From Gemmatimonadota bacterium (GTDB lineage Bacteria > Gemmatimonadota > Gemmatimonadetes > Gemmatimonadales > Gemmatimonadaceae), in contig BJHH01000002.1 of assembly GCA_014192065.1 (NCBI GenBank), positions 372,001-436,000 of the forward strand: 64,000 nucleotides of DNA, written 5' to 3'. Positions within the stretch are counted from its first letter, which is position 1; the number at the start of each line of letters is the position of its first letter. Both the position numbers and the translations under genes were made by a program. The notes beneath the pieces were generated by a model, which saw only the letters and a list, made by a program, of their open reading frames with translations, was not told where the DNA came from and ran no database searches. Below are positions 1-8,192 of this stretch, in pieces.

Positions 1-71
1 CTGGCGGGTGGCCCGGCTTCGGGTTCATCGTGTCGGAAGCGGAGCTCAAACGACTGAAGGAGCCGAACTAG
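1..71 (+). CDS. C-terminal fragment of an unidentified protein (partial, runs off left edge)
   Basis: The third forward frame is open from base 3 and ends at a TAG at 69-71, giving a natural-looking tail (GFGFIVSEAELKRLKEPN). The stop overlaps the stop of the convergent dehydrogenase gene within a single CTAG. Only 22 codons are visible, so the family cannot be named. The charged helical ending looks like the close of a soluble domain. Reality of the gene is inferred from residue composition and the tail-to-tail layout. Confidence 0.4.
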   Translation, partial: GGWPGFGFIVSEAELKRLKEPN

Positions 72-1102
72 AACCCCAGCGCACGATCGTACACGTTCAG
101 CAGCGGCTTCACATCCAGGTACCGCCGCAGGTTGTCGCAGAAAATGTCGGTGATACGCTCGTTCTCACGATCGGCGGTACTCGCCGAGTGCGGGCAGACG
201 ATAACGTTGTCCATCTCCCAAAAGGGACTCGAAGGCGGCAGCGGTTCGGTTGCGAACACATCGAGTCCCGCGCCACGCAGGTGACCGGAGCGGAGTGACG
301 CGATCAGCGCGGGTTCGTCCACGAGCGCGCCGCGGCCGATGTTAATGAACAGGGCGCCCTTGGGGAGCATCGCCAATTCGCGTGCGCCAATCATCTGCTC
401 GGTTTCTTTCGTGCGCGGCGTGATGAGCACGAGGTTCTGGGCTTCTTTCAGCGCGACGTGCAGGTCATGGGGTCCGTAGAGCGCGTCGAGGTGCAGGTCG
501 GCGGGCACGATGCCAGCGATCGTCCGTTTCACCCCGATCGTGCGCATGCCAAATGCCTTGCCCATGCGGGCGACTTCGGTGCCGATGTTGCCCATGCCGA
601 CGATCACGAGCGTCTGGTCCTTGAGGTCAGCGGTCGCAAACCGCTCCCAATGTTTTCGGCGCTGATCGGCCAGCGTTTCGAGAAACTTCTTGTGAAAAGC
701 CAACAGCACCAGCACGCACCACTCGGCGAGTGGCTGTGCATGCACTCCTGAGCAGGTCGTGAACGTCACGTTCGGCATCTGCGTGGCATACGAGTGCTTG
801 GCCATGAACTCACCAATACCGGCGCTGGTCGCCTGGATCCACCTGAGCTTCGGCGCCAGCGTCGCGAGATCGGCGGCGTTGGACTTGTCGAAGTCAAAAA
901 GAATCTCCGACTCGGCCAGCATCGCTCGCCACCGCGTTTCGCCTTCCGCCGTGCGCGTGAACTCACCGGGCCAGTGGTCGGCCGGATAGCGCGGCGTGTA
1001 CAGCAGCTCGGGATGGTAGTGGACGGTCAGCCGAGCGTCGACAGCGCGGATGCGATCGACGTACTCGGGCTCGAGATAGGAGGCAATCAGGATGGTGGGC
1101 AC
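68..1102 (-). CDS. D-2-hydroxyacid dehydrogenase
   Basis: NAD(P)-dependent oxidoreductase of the D-isomer-specific 2-hydroxyacid dehydrogenase family, 344 residues, cytosolic; it should interconvert a 2-keto acid and a D-2-hydroxy acid. The Rossmann loop GMGNIG lies near residues 169-174. The catalytic Arg (INIGRG, about 257), Glu (TEPLP, about 286) and His (CPHSAS, about 305) are all present, so it looks active. I chose the GTG at 1100-1102, which starts at the first beta strand (VPTILIASYL). The open frame continues upstream to 1393 but that stretch has no family resemblance and runs into the divergent gene. The substrate cannot be told from sequence. Confidence 0.88.
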   Translation of the reverse strand: MPTILIASYLEPEYVDRIRAVDARLTVHYHPELLYTPRYPADHWPGEFTRTAEGETRWRAMLAESEILFDFDKSNAADLATLAPKLRWIQATSAGIGEFMAKHSYATQMPNVTFTTCSGVHAQPLAEWCVLVLLAFHKKFLETLADQRRKHWERFATADLKDQTLVIVGMGNIGTEVARMGKAFGMRTIGVKRTIAGIVPADLHLDALYGPHDLHVALKEAQNLVLITPRTKETEQMIGARELAMLPKGALFINIGRGALVDEPALIASLRSGHLRGAGLDVFATEPLPPSSPFWEMDNVIVCPHSASTADRENERITDIFCDNLRRYLDVKPLLNVYDRALGF

Positions 1103-1277
1103 AGGATAAAAATGGCGATGGGTGACGCGAAAGGGGTGAATGGCGACGGACGCCGCCGCCCTGCGTGAACCGGTCCTCGTACGACTCGGCGAGCCGAGCC
1201 ACTGCTGCAGAAGCCCGCCGCGGCGAAGGCGCAGCAGGCGGCATAACTTGTCCGAGCCCTGACCTGGAACACTGCCC

Positions 1278-2177
1278 ATGCTCCGATTGCTGATTGTTGC
1301 CTCCGCCGTATGCGTGCTCAGCGCCTCGCCCGAGGCGCGCGCGCAGGCCGGACGCGACCAGTCGTCCGCCGCGTCGGTCTCACCCAATGGCAAACAGCTC
1401 GGCTACCTGTGCGACCGCGGCGACGGCTCGCAGGTCTGTGTCAGCAACGTAGACGGCTCGCAGGAACTGCAACTCACCCAGGGTCCTATTCCCTACGGCC
1501 GCCCGCGCTGGAACCGGGACGGATTGCGCCTCAACTACGCAGTGTTCGAGAATGGTGTGTCGCTGTTGTTTGAGAGTGCACCGGACGGCGGTCAGTCAGT
1601 TCGTGTGGCGACGGTGCCAGGCCGGAACCCAATCCTGCTGCCCGATCCCAAGAGCGTACTTTTTTCGACGCCCGATGGGCTCACCATGCAGATCATGGTC
1701 TCGTACCGTGACGGCTCGAACGCCAAGCGCATTTCGGACGGCGTCGGCGCGATTTCCAACGCCGTGATTTCGCCGGACGGCAAGCAGGTCGCGTTCACGC
1801 GGAACGTGCGCCCGGCCCCGCTCTCTGTCTGGGTAATGAACATCGACGGCACCAGCGCGCGTCAGGTGACCCGGTTTTCAGCAGGGGACGGCGGCCCCCA
1901 GTTCCCCGCCTGGTCGCCTGACGGAAGACAGCTGGCCGTGCAATCCGCCGTACGGAGTCCGCGCGACACCACGAAGTTTATCGGCCACATCTGGGTCGTC
2001 GAGCTCGCCACCGGCAAGGCGACGAAGCTGGCACCGCACGACGCACCGTACGTGGACGAGATTCCGGACTGGTTTCCCGACGGCAAACGCATTGCATTCC
2101 AGAGCGACCGGAGCGGCAGGATGGCAATCTGGATCATGAACGCCGACGGCACGGGCGCTCGGCAGGTCACGAAGTGA
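1278..2177 (+). CDS. Secreted TolB-like PD40 beta-propeller protein
   Basis: 299 residues with a Sec signal peptide (LLIVASAVCVLSA, then a probable cut after ARAQA). The rest is a run of PD40 blades, each with the S-P-[ND]-G-K/R signature, for example SPNGKQLGYL, SPDGKQVAFTR, SPDGRQLAVQS and FPDGKRIAFQS, followed by IWIMNADGTGARQVT. These resemble the C-terminal propeller of TolB, but the N-terminal TolB domain is missing. It is likely a periplasmic protein-binding propeller. It is read divergently from the dehydrogenase, with about 175 bp between the two starts, where both promoters must lie. Confidence 0.85.
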   Translation: MLRLLIVASAVCVLSASPEARAQAGRDQSSAASVSPNGKQLGYLCDRGDGSQVCVSNVDGSQELQLTQGPIPYGRPRWNRDGLRLNYAVFENGVSLLFESAPDGGQSVRVATVPGRNPILLPDPKSVLFSTPDGLTMQIMVSYRDGSNAKRISDGVGAISNAVISPDGKQVAFTRNVRPAPLSVWVMNIDGTSARQVTRFSAGDGGPQFPAWSPDGRQLAVQSAVRSPRDTTKFIGHIWVVELATGKATKLAPHDAPYVDEIPDWFPDGKRIAFQSDRSGRMAIWIMNADGTGARQVTK

Positions 2178-2235
2178 CGGCAACCTGACGGCGAATGCGG
2201 CATCACGACATTTCAACCGAACACCACGGAACCGT

Positions 2236-3687
2236 ATGACAGCAAACAAGACACCCGAGCATCCGCTGCAACTGAGCGGCGCAGAGATGCGCGCCCTCGG
2301 CGCGCGCGCAATGGAAATGGTCGTCCGTCACTTCGAGAACAACCGCGACGAACCGGTCGCGTGCACATTGCCGCGCGCCACGACGGAGCTCCTGCTGCGC
2401 ACGCCGCTGTCCGAGCACGGCACGCCGGTGAACGAGCTGCTCGATATCGTCGCGCGCGACGTGTTTCCCAATTCGCTCAAGACCGACCATCCCCGGTTCT
2501 ATTCGTTCGTGCCGAGTCCGACGAACTTTGTGAGCGTGGTGGGCGACCTACTCACCAGCGGACACAACGTATTTGCCGGCCACTGGATGGCAGCATCGTC
2601 CGCGGCGCAAGTCGAACTTACCGTGCTCGACTGGCTCAAGGAGCTCATCGGATTCCCGGCCGACGGCGCCGGCATCTTCGTGAGCGGCGGCTCGATGGCG
2701 AACCTGTCTGCCATTGCCGCCGCGCGCGACGACCGGCTGGGCGGCCCGGCGGCTGACGCGGTGGTGTACTGCTCGGACCAGACACATTCGTCGGTTGCCA
2801 AGGGACTGCGCCTGATCGGATTTGCGCCGAACCAACGACGCATCGTTGCCACCGACGACGACCTGCGCCTGTCGATTCCCGCGCTCGAGGCGGCGATCCG
2901 CGCCGATCTGGCCGCGGGGCTTCGGCCGTTCTGCGTCGTGGCCAATGCCGGTACCACCAACACGGGCGCCGTCGATCCGCTCGGGCCATTGGCGCAGCTC
3001 TGCGCACGCGAAGGACTCTGGCTCCACGTGGACGGTGCGTATGGCGCCGCCGCCGTCATCACCGAGCGCGGGCGCGCTGCGCTCGCCGGCATCGAGCTCG
3101 CCGATTCGGTCACGCTTGACCCGCACAAATGGCTCTTCCAACCCTACGAACTCGGCTGCCTACTCGTCCGTGACGCGGGCGCATTGCGCCGTGCGTTCCG
3201 CATTGAGGACGACGACCATCCCGACTACCTCGTCGACGTCGTCCGGCACGTCAAACACGACGTGAACTTCTTTGAGTACGGCCCGCAACTCACCCGCTCC
3301 TTCAAGGCGCTCAAGCTCTGGCTCTCGCTACGCGCCTTCGGCCTCGCGGAGTTCCGCCGCGCCGTGGACGTTGGATTCGATATGGCCGAGCATGCCGAAC
3401 GCACGCTCCGAGCGAGCGGCGCGTGGGAAGTCGTCACGCCAGCACAGATGGGAATCGTGACCTTCCGTTGGCGGGACGATACGAAGACGCCGCAGGAGAT
3501 CGACGCCATCACCTCGCGCACCGTAGACCTGATGCGCGAGGACGGCTACGCGCTCGTGATGTCCACGATGCTGCGTGGCCGCCCGGCGCTGCGGCTCTGC
3601 CCGATCAACCCTGGCACCACCGCTGCGGAAATCGACGAAACGATCGCGCGATTACAGCGTTTTTCCGCTCAGGGGAATCCTGCCTAG
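2236..3687 (+). CDS. PLP-dependent aromatic-L-amino-acid decarboxylase family protein
   Basis: 483-residue group II pyridoxal-phosphate decarboxylase, the family of DOPA, tryptophan and tyrosine decarboxylases, which convert amino acids to amines plus CO2. The PLP lysine is in DPHKWLF (K298). The Asp that pairs with the pyridine nitrogen is in VDGAYG (D266) and the ring-stacking His is in QTHSS (H184). Length is typical of the family and all active-site elements are intact. It lies 58 bp after the propeller gene on the same strand, so they may be cotranscribed. Preference for aromatic substrates is inferred from family similarity only. Confidence 0.87.
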   Translation: MTANKTPEHPLQLSGAEMRALGARAMEMVVRHFENNRDEPVACTLPRATTELLLRTPLSEHGTPVNELLDIVARDVFPNSLKTDHPRFYSFVPSPTNFVSVVGDLLTSGHNVFAGHWMAASSAAQVELTVLDWLKELIGFPADGAGIFVSGGSMANLSAIAAARDDRLGGPAADAVVYCSDQTHSSVAKGLRLIGFAPNQRRIVATDDDLRLSIPALEAAIRADLAAGLRPFCVVANAGTTNTGAVDPLGPLAQLCAREGLWLHVDGAYGAAAVITERGRAALAGIELADSVTLDPHKWLFQPYELGCLLVRDAGALRRAFRIEDDDHPDYLVDVVRHVKHDVNFFEYGPQLTRSFKALKLWLSLRAFGLAEFRRAVDVGFDMAEHAERTLRASGAWEVVTPAQMGIVTFRWRDDTKTPQEIDAITSRTVDLMREDGYALVMSTMLRGRPALRLCPINPGTTAAEIDETIARLQRFSAQGNPA

Positions 3688-3723
3688 CGACGCACGATCG
3701 GGTAGGGCCAGCGTCCAGCCCGA

Positions 3724-4677
3724 CTATCGCGGCGGCAGCTTGCCGTCGATTTCGTCGTAAATCTTTCGTACCGCCACCGGTGCTTGCTGGTCGGCGATAA
3801 ACCAATCCTTGTACGGCCCCCAGCTGGCCTGCTTGATCGCGTCATCCGCCGAGAGGCCGAGCGCATGCAGCCGCTTCACTTCGGCGATCACGTCAACCAA
3901 CGCCTTGCGGAAGGCGACCAGTTCCTCGCGTGAGGCCGCGGACTCTTCAATGAAGCCGTGCCCTGGAATGAAGCGTCGCACATCGAGCGCCAGCGCACGG
4001 TCCACGGTCGCGATCCATTCCGAGGGAAACGCCGAGCGCATCGCGGGAAAGACGCGATTGAGATAGGCCTCGCTCATGAACAGGATCTTGTCGCGCGGGA
4101 TGTAGACGCTGAGGTCGCCACCGGTGTGGGCCCGTCCAAGAAAACGGACGCTCACGCCGATTCCGCCGACGTCGATGGTCTGTTCGTCCCCAGACATCGC
4201 GACCGGGGGAACAATGACGACGCGTGGCGCGGCGCCGGCCCGCCCAGTTGCGGCCGCTGCCGCCGAATCACGCACCAGCTGTGCGCGCGACGCGGCGTGC
4301 ACGACATAGGTGATGTCCTTGGGCAGCACCGCATTGCCAGCCGTATGGTCTCCGTGGTCGGAGCCCACCACGTACCACTTGACCGGGAGTGGTGTGATAG
4401 CGCGGATCTTGTCGAGCATCGTCTGCGTCGCAGCCGTGTTGCCTTGCCCATCGGCAATGAGGACGCCGTTCTTTCCCACGACGATCATGCTCACCGTAGT
4501 GAACCCAGGCTGCCGGATTTCTTCGTAGCCGTAGACGTCGGTGGCGAGTTTCACCACGCGCGGGAAGTCGGTGAGTTGCAGCCCGCGCTTGACCGGATCG
4601 GCCGTACGGGGCTGGGCGGCAAGGGTGCCGCTGGCGACCAAGAGCGCGAAGAGCGCGCGGATGACATGCTTATGCAT
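3724..4677 (-). CDS. Secreted metallo-beta-lactamase-fold hydrolase with altered metal motif
   Basis: 317 residues with a signal peptide (ALFALLVASGTLAAQ). The MBL fold is supported by the beta-strand/loop SDHGDHTAGN (106-115), RAHTGGDLSVYIP, and the late PGHGF histidine. In the usual HxHxDH motif the first histidine is replaced here by Ser106, while His108, Asp110 and His111 are kept. Secreted MBL proteins of this class are often annotated as quinoprotein-relay or beta-lactamase-like. The reaction is unknown. Its stop lies 37 bp from the end of the convergent decarboxylase gene, and its start is 37 bp from the divergent secreted protein. Confidence 0.82.
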   Translation of the reverse strand: MHKHVIRALFALLVASGTLAAQPRTADPVKRGLQLTDFPRVVKLATDVYGYEEIRQPGFTTVSMIVVGKNGVLIADGQGNTAATQTMLDKIRAITPLPVKWYVVGSDHGDHTAGNAVLPKDITYVVHAASRAQLVRDSAAAAATGRAGAAPRVVIVPPVAMSGDEQTIDVGGIGVSVRFLGRAHTGGDLSVYIPRDKILFMSEAYLNRVFPAMRSAFPSEWIATVDRALALDVRRFIPGHGFIEESAASREELVAFRKALVDVIAEVKRLHALGLSADDAIKQASWGPYKDWFIADQQAPVAVRKIYDEIDGKLPPR

Positions 4678-4714
4678 GGGGATTCACCGTTAGGGACTCC
4701 GGGAGAGGATACTC

Positions 4715-5194
4715 ATGACTCGCACCGCCCGCTATGCCGCCGTGGCCATCGCCGCGATGATGCTCGTCACCATCTCGCTGTCCGCCCAGGGTGCGGCGGC
4801 AGCCAACCCACGCTTTGGCCGGTGGAAACTCAAATCCGACGCGCCCGCGCCGCAGAGCAACATCATGACCTACGAAGCATTTGGCGCCGCGGGGATGAAG
4901 GTCACGATCGAGTCGGTCAGCGCGAGTGGTGATTCGACGTCATGGTGGTACACGACGGAGTTCGACGGCAAGGAGATGCCGGTCACTGGGAACCGCGGGC
5001 AGACGCACTCCGCCGTGCGCCGAGTTTCCGATCGGGTCACCGAGATCGTCAACAAGCGCGACGGCACCGTCACGCAGCTGCTGACGAACGTCCTCTCGCC
5101 GGACGGCAACACGATTGCCGTCATGTACATGCGCGACGACGGCACCGGAAAGACGACCGGCGTGACCTTTGCTACGTACGAGCGAATGCGGTAG
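4715..5194 (+). CDS. Secreted protein of unknown function
   Basis: 159 residues. A clear signal peptide (AAVAIAAMMLVTISLSAQG) precedes a small beta-rich domain starting NPRFGRWKLK, with strand-like segments (MTYEAFGAAGMKVTIESV, WWYTTEFDGKEMPV, VTQLLTNVLSPDGNTIAVMY). I do not recognise a named family. The pattern resembles small periplasmic lipocalin-like or calycin-type proteins, but this is only an impression. Only 37 bp separate its ATG from that of the divergent MBL gene, so the two probably share a promoter region. Confidence 0.7.
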   Translation: MTRTARYAAVAIAAMMLVTISLSAQGAAAANPRFGRWKLKSDAPAPQSNIMTYEAFGAAGMKVTIESVSASGDSTSWWYTTEFDGKEMPVTGNRGQTHSAVRRVSDRVTEIVNKRDGTVTQLLTNVLSPDGNTIAVMYMRDDGTGKTTGVTFATYERMR

Positions 5195-5251
5195 CGACTC
5201 CGCCGTCAGGCACCGTTGCGTGACGCGCGGCCTGCGAGACCGCGCACCGAG

Positions 5252-5360
5252 TCAGCGCCCGAACTGGCGCAAGTGATGGTCGATGTGCACCGTGCCGAGC
5301 AGTGCCTTGAACGTCCCGCACTCAGCCGCGACAGCCGCGTCAGCCGCGTCATGAACTCGT
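5252..5360 (-). pseudogene. Possible 3' remnant of a DinB/DUF1569-type gene
   Basis: Downstream of terC on the same strand an open stretch ends FKALLGTVHIDHHLRQFGR-stop, which matches the way DinB/DUF1569-like proteins end (a helix with the HxxHHLRQFG metal/packing motif). The same frame meets a stop only about 35 codons upstream and has no start. A neighbouring frame reads LLSNAHVPSICDSGAADEF, which could be the disrupted upstream part. I read the 217-bp gap as holding a decayed gene end. The short length makes this tentative. Confidence 0.3.
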
Positions 5361-5412
5361 CAGCGGCGCCGGAATCACAAATGGACGGCACGTGCGCGTT
5401 GGACAGGAGGGG

Positions 5413-6201
5413 TCAGACGGGTGGCTTATCGCTGACGGAATCGGCTGGTGCGGTCGACTGCGCGAATGGCTCGTGCAACTGCACCGGCACGACCGATTTC
5501 GCGCGTTTTCGCATCCGGATGTTGAGCATCTCGACCAACACCGAGAATGCCATCGCGAAGTAGACATACCCCTTCGGCAGATGTTGGTCGAACCCGTCGG
5601 CGATGAGCAGCACGCCAATCACAAGCAGGAACGCTAGGGCGAGCATCTTCACGGTCGGGTGGGCCGACACGAACCGACCGATGCCGCCCGCAAAGACCAT
5701 CATCAGCGCGACGGATGCGATCACCGCTGCGATCATGACCTCCACCTGCTTGGCCATGCCAACCGCCGTGATAATCGAATCGAAGGAAAAGACGATGTCG
5801 ACGACCACGATCTGGAGCAACACCGCCCGGTAGGCCGCCTGCACGGACGATGACTCCTGGCCGGCCTCGCCTTCGAGCAACTGGTCGATCTCCTTGATGC
5901 TCTTCCAGAGCAGAAAGAGGCCGCCGCCAATCAAGATCAGGTCGCGAGCAGAGATGGCGTTACCAATCACTGTGAACAGTGGCGCGGTCGCCCCAACGAT
6001 CCATGCAATACCGAAGAGCAGCGCGATACGCATCACCATCGCAAGGAGCAGCCCGATCCGCCGCGTCGCCTCGCGGCGTGCGACGGGCAGCTTGTCGACG
6101 AGGATGGCGATGAAGATCACGTTGTCAATGCCGAGCACGAGCTCCAGCACGGTCAGCGTGATGAAGGCGAGCCAGGCTTCGGGTTGGGTCAGTAGTTCCA
6201 T
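5413..6201 (-). CDS. TerC family integral membrane protein
   Basis: 262 residues and several transmembrane helices, in the order expected for TerC/Alx-type proteins. The N-terminal helix carries the hallmark ELVLGIDNVIFIAIL, with the acidic residues thought to bind Mn2+ or other cations. A second copy appears in VVVDIVFSFDSIITAVGMA. The family is linked to metal-ion homeostasis and export, and classically to tellurite resistance. The C-terminal 30 residues after RMRKR are polar and probably cytoplasmic. It starts 9 bp from the end of the upstream symporter gene, so the two are probably cotranscribed. Confidence 0.9.
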   Translation of the reverse strand: MELLTQPEAWLAFITLTVLELVLGIDNVIFIAILVDKLPVARREATRRIGLLLAMVMRIALLFGIAWIVGATAPLFTVIGNAISARDLILIGGGLFLLWKSIKEIDQLLEGEAGQESSSVQAAYRAVLLQIVVVDIVFSFDSIITAVGMAKQVEVMIAAVIASVALMMVFAGGIGRFVSAHPTVKMLALAFLLVIGVLLIADGFDQHLPKGYVYFAMAFSVLVEMLNIRMRKRAKSVVPVQLHEPFAQSTAPADSVSDKPPV

Positions 6202-6210
6202 GACGGGTGC

Positions 6211-7896
6211 TTAGTGCGGTTGGGTGGACGGGCGGTGGACGTCGCGGCTGAACGCGCTGATCGCGAGCCCGCTAGCCACCGCGGTGACGACGGCCACGAC
6301 GTTGTACCAGAGGAAACTCACGGTCGGGTAGGACCAGCTCACGAAACCAACTGCGACGAGACTGATGATCATGCCGAAGAAGGCGCCGGCCGCACGCGAC
6401 CGTGGGATCATCGCAAGAATGAAAACGCCAAGGATGGATCCGTAAAAGAACGATCCGAACTTGTTGACCACTTCGATGAGCGAACCGAGCGACGCCGCGT
6501 AGATCGCGACCACGCAGGCCACGAGCCCCCAAGCGGCCGTCGCGCCGCGGGACACAGCGAGATAATGCGAGTCGGAGGCCTCGGGCTTCACCCACCGCCT
6601 ATAGAAATCGATGACGGTCGAGGTCGAGAGCGACGACAGTTCGCCAGCGACCGCGCTCATCGCCGCCGCGATCACGGCGGCGATGAAGAGCCCCGCGAGC
6701 CCGATGGGCAGTTCGTTCAACACGAACTGCGGAATGATGTAGTTCACGTCGCGCGTCGAACTGCCGATCACCTGCTGGGCCTTCTTGAGCGCGTCGGTAC
6801 GAATCGCGCCGTACGCCGAATCGGCGGTCCGGAAATTGGCGCGCACCGTGGCCGCGTCGCCCCGCGGCGTACGCGCGACCTCGTTGGCCAGCCGCGCGCG
6901 CAGGTTCCACGCCGCGTTGGCCTCGCGTTCGAGTTGCACGAATCCACTGGGGTCGGCGGCCTGCACCGCGCGCGCGTGCGCCGGATTCCACATCATCGGC
7001 GGCGTCACGAACAGGTAGTACACAAACACCAGGACACCCACGAGCAGGATCAGCGCCTGGAGCGGGATTTTCCAGAACGCGCTCATGAGGTGCGAACTGC
7101 GCGCCTCGTCCACGCTGCGTGCCGTGAGGTACCGCTGCACCTGGCTCTGGTCGGTCCCAAAGTACGAGAGCATCAGGAAAGTGCCGCCGATGATCCCGCT
7201 CCAAAAGGTGTACGTTTTCGTCAGATCAAACGAGAAATCGAACACCTGCAGCCGGCCGGCCGCGCCGGCCACGGTCAACGCTGCATCGGGACTCACGGGG
7301 ATCTTCACGAGCAGCACGATCACGACGGCGATGAGCGCGGTCACGATCACGAACATCTGCTTCACGTCGGCCCAGGTCACCGCCTGCACGCCACCGATCA
7401 CCACGTACAGCACCGTCGGAATGCCGATCAGCGCGACGGAATAGATCATCGGCCAGCCGAAGATCGCCGAGAACACCACGGCTGGCGCCGCGATGATCGT
7501 TCCGCACGATAACCCGCGTGAGCAGAGAAAGAGCAGCGCCGTGAGTGACCGCGTCCGCGGACCAAACCGCCCCTCGAGGAACTCGTAGGCCGTATAAACC
7601 TTGGCCTTGTGCAGGTAGGGCACGATGGTCACGCCGAGGATGACCATCGCGACCGGCAGACCGAAGTAGAACTGCACGAACTTCATGCCGTCCACCGCGC
7701 CCTGTCCGGTGGTGCCGATCATCGTGATCGCCGAGAGCTGCGTGGCCATCACCGTGAGGCCCACGGCCCACCAAGGCAATGAGCGATTGGCAAGGAAGTA
7801 GCCTTCGATCGTCGTGAGTCCGCGCGCGCGCCGGATGCTGTCGCTCACCACATAGGTGAGGTAGCCGATCACGACCGCCCAGTTGATCCAGTGCAT
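6211..7896 (-). CDS. Sodium:solute symporter (SSS family)
   Basis: 561 residues with about 13-14 membrane helices typical of SSS transporters (SglT/PutP fold), such as GLTVMATQLSAITMIGTTGQGAVDG, which matches the Na+-site region of TM1-TM2. An unusually long polar loop (MMWNPAHARAVQAADPSG through ALKKAQQVIG) sits between helices about two-thirds along; such loops occur in SSS members of Gemmatimonadota and Acidobacteria. I start at the ATG at 7894-7896 (MHWINWAVVIGYL), 5 bp after the stop of a 31-residue ORF, rather than at the longer frame. The substrate is unknown; sugar, amino acid or carboxylate are all possible. Confidence 0.9.
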   Translation of the reverse strand: MHWINWAVVIGYLTYVVSDSIRRARGLTTIEGYFLANRSLPWWAVGLTVMATQLSAITMIGTTGQGAVDGMKFVQFYFGLPVAMVILGVTIVPYLHKAKVYTAYEFLEGRFGPRTRSLTALLFLCSRGLSCGTIIAAPAVVFSAIFGWPMIYSVALIGIPTVLYVVIGGVQAVTWADVKQMFVIVTALIAVVIVLLVKIPVSPDAALTVAGAAGRLQVFDFSFDLTKTYTFWSGIIGGTFLMLSYFGTDQSQVQRYLTARSVDEARSSHLMSAFWKIPLQALILLVGVLVFVYYLFVTPPMMWNPAHARAVQAADPSGFVQLEREANAAWNLRARLANEVARTPRGDAATVRANFRTADSAYGAIRTDALKKAQQVIGSSTRDVNYIIPQFVLNELPIGLAGLFIAAVIAAAMSAVAGELSSLSTSTVIDFYRRWVKPEASDSHYLAVSRGATAAWGLVACVVAIYAASLGSLIEVVNKFGSFFYGSILGVFILAMIPRSRAAGAFFGMIISLVAVGFVSWSYPTVSFLWYNVVAVVTAVASGLAISAFSRDVHRPSTQPH

Positions 7897-7901
7897 CGGG
7901 A

Positions 7902-7997
7902 TTACCCGTTGTACCGATACTGCAGCATGGCCAGCGCTGCCCAAACAACCAGTTCGGCAGCGAGGACCTTGATCAGGATCTTTCGAAATGCACCCAT
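7902..7997 (-). CDS. 31-residue single-span membrane protein upstream of the symporter
   Basis: A short ORF, MGAFRKILIKVLAAELVV..., runs from the ATG at 7995-7997 to a TAA at 7902-7904, five bases before the symporter start. It has a basic N-terminus (RK..K), one hydrophobic stretch (ILIKVLAAELVVWAALAML) and a short polar tail (QYRYNG). That layout is characteristic of a one-helix membrane peptide rather than chance translation. Tight spacing suggests translational coupling to the symporter, and it may be an accessory subunit or a leader peptide. No purine-rich ribosome site is obvious upstream. Confidence 0.55.
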   Translation of the reverse strand: MGAFRKILIKVLAAELVVWAALAMLQYRYNG

Positions 7998-8192
7998 GCG
8001 ATCGCTCTGAGGCTATTGCTGCGGAAAACCGCGAAGATCCGCGGTGAAGGATTCAGAGATTGACGAAGCACACCACGGCATACACCGACGGAAATCACCG
8101 TTGTTCTAGGTCCCCAAAAAGTAGTTGCCGTGGAGTCTCCGTGACACTCCGAGTAGCTCCTCCGCAACTCTCTGCGGCTCCGCTTGCAGATC
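7998..8192. other. Intergenic region with a CTCCGTG-type phrase
   Basis: This 195-bp gap between the PIG-L gene and the small membrane ORF probably holds the promoter of the latter. On the plus strand, 8137-8183 contains repeated short phrases (CTCCGTGACACTCCGAG, GCTCCTCCGC, GCGGCTCCGC) resembling those at 10891-10916 and 11061-11087, and AAAAAGTAG occurs at 8116-8124 as it does near 11008. I see no ORF or RNA gene in it. Confidence 0.4.
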
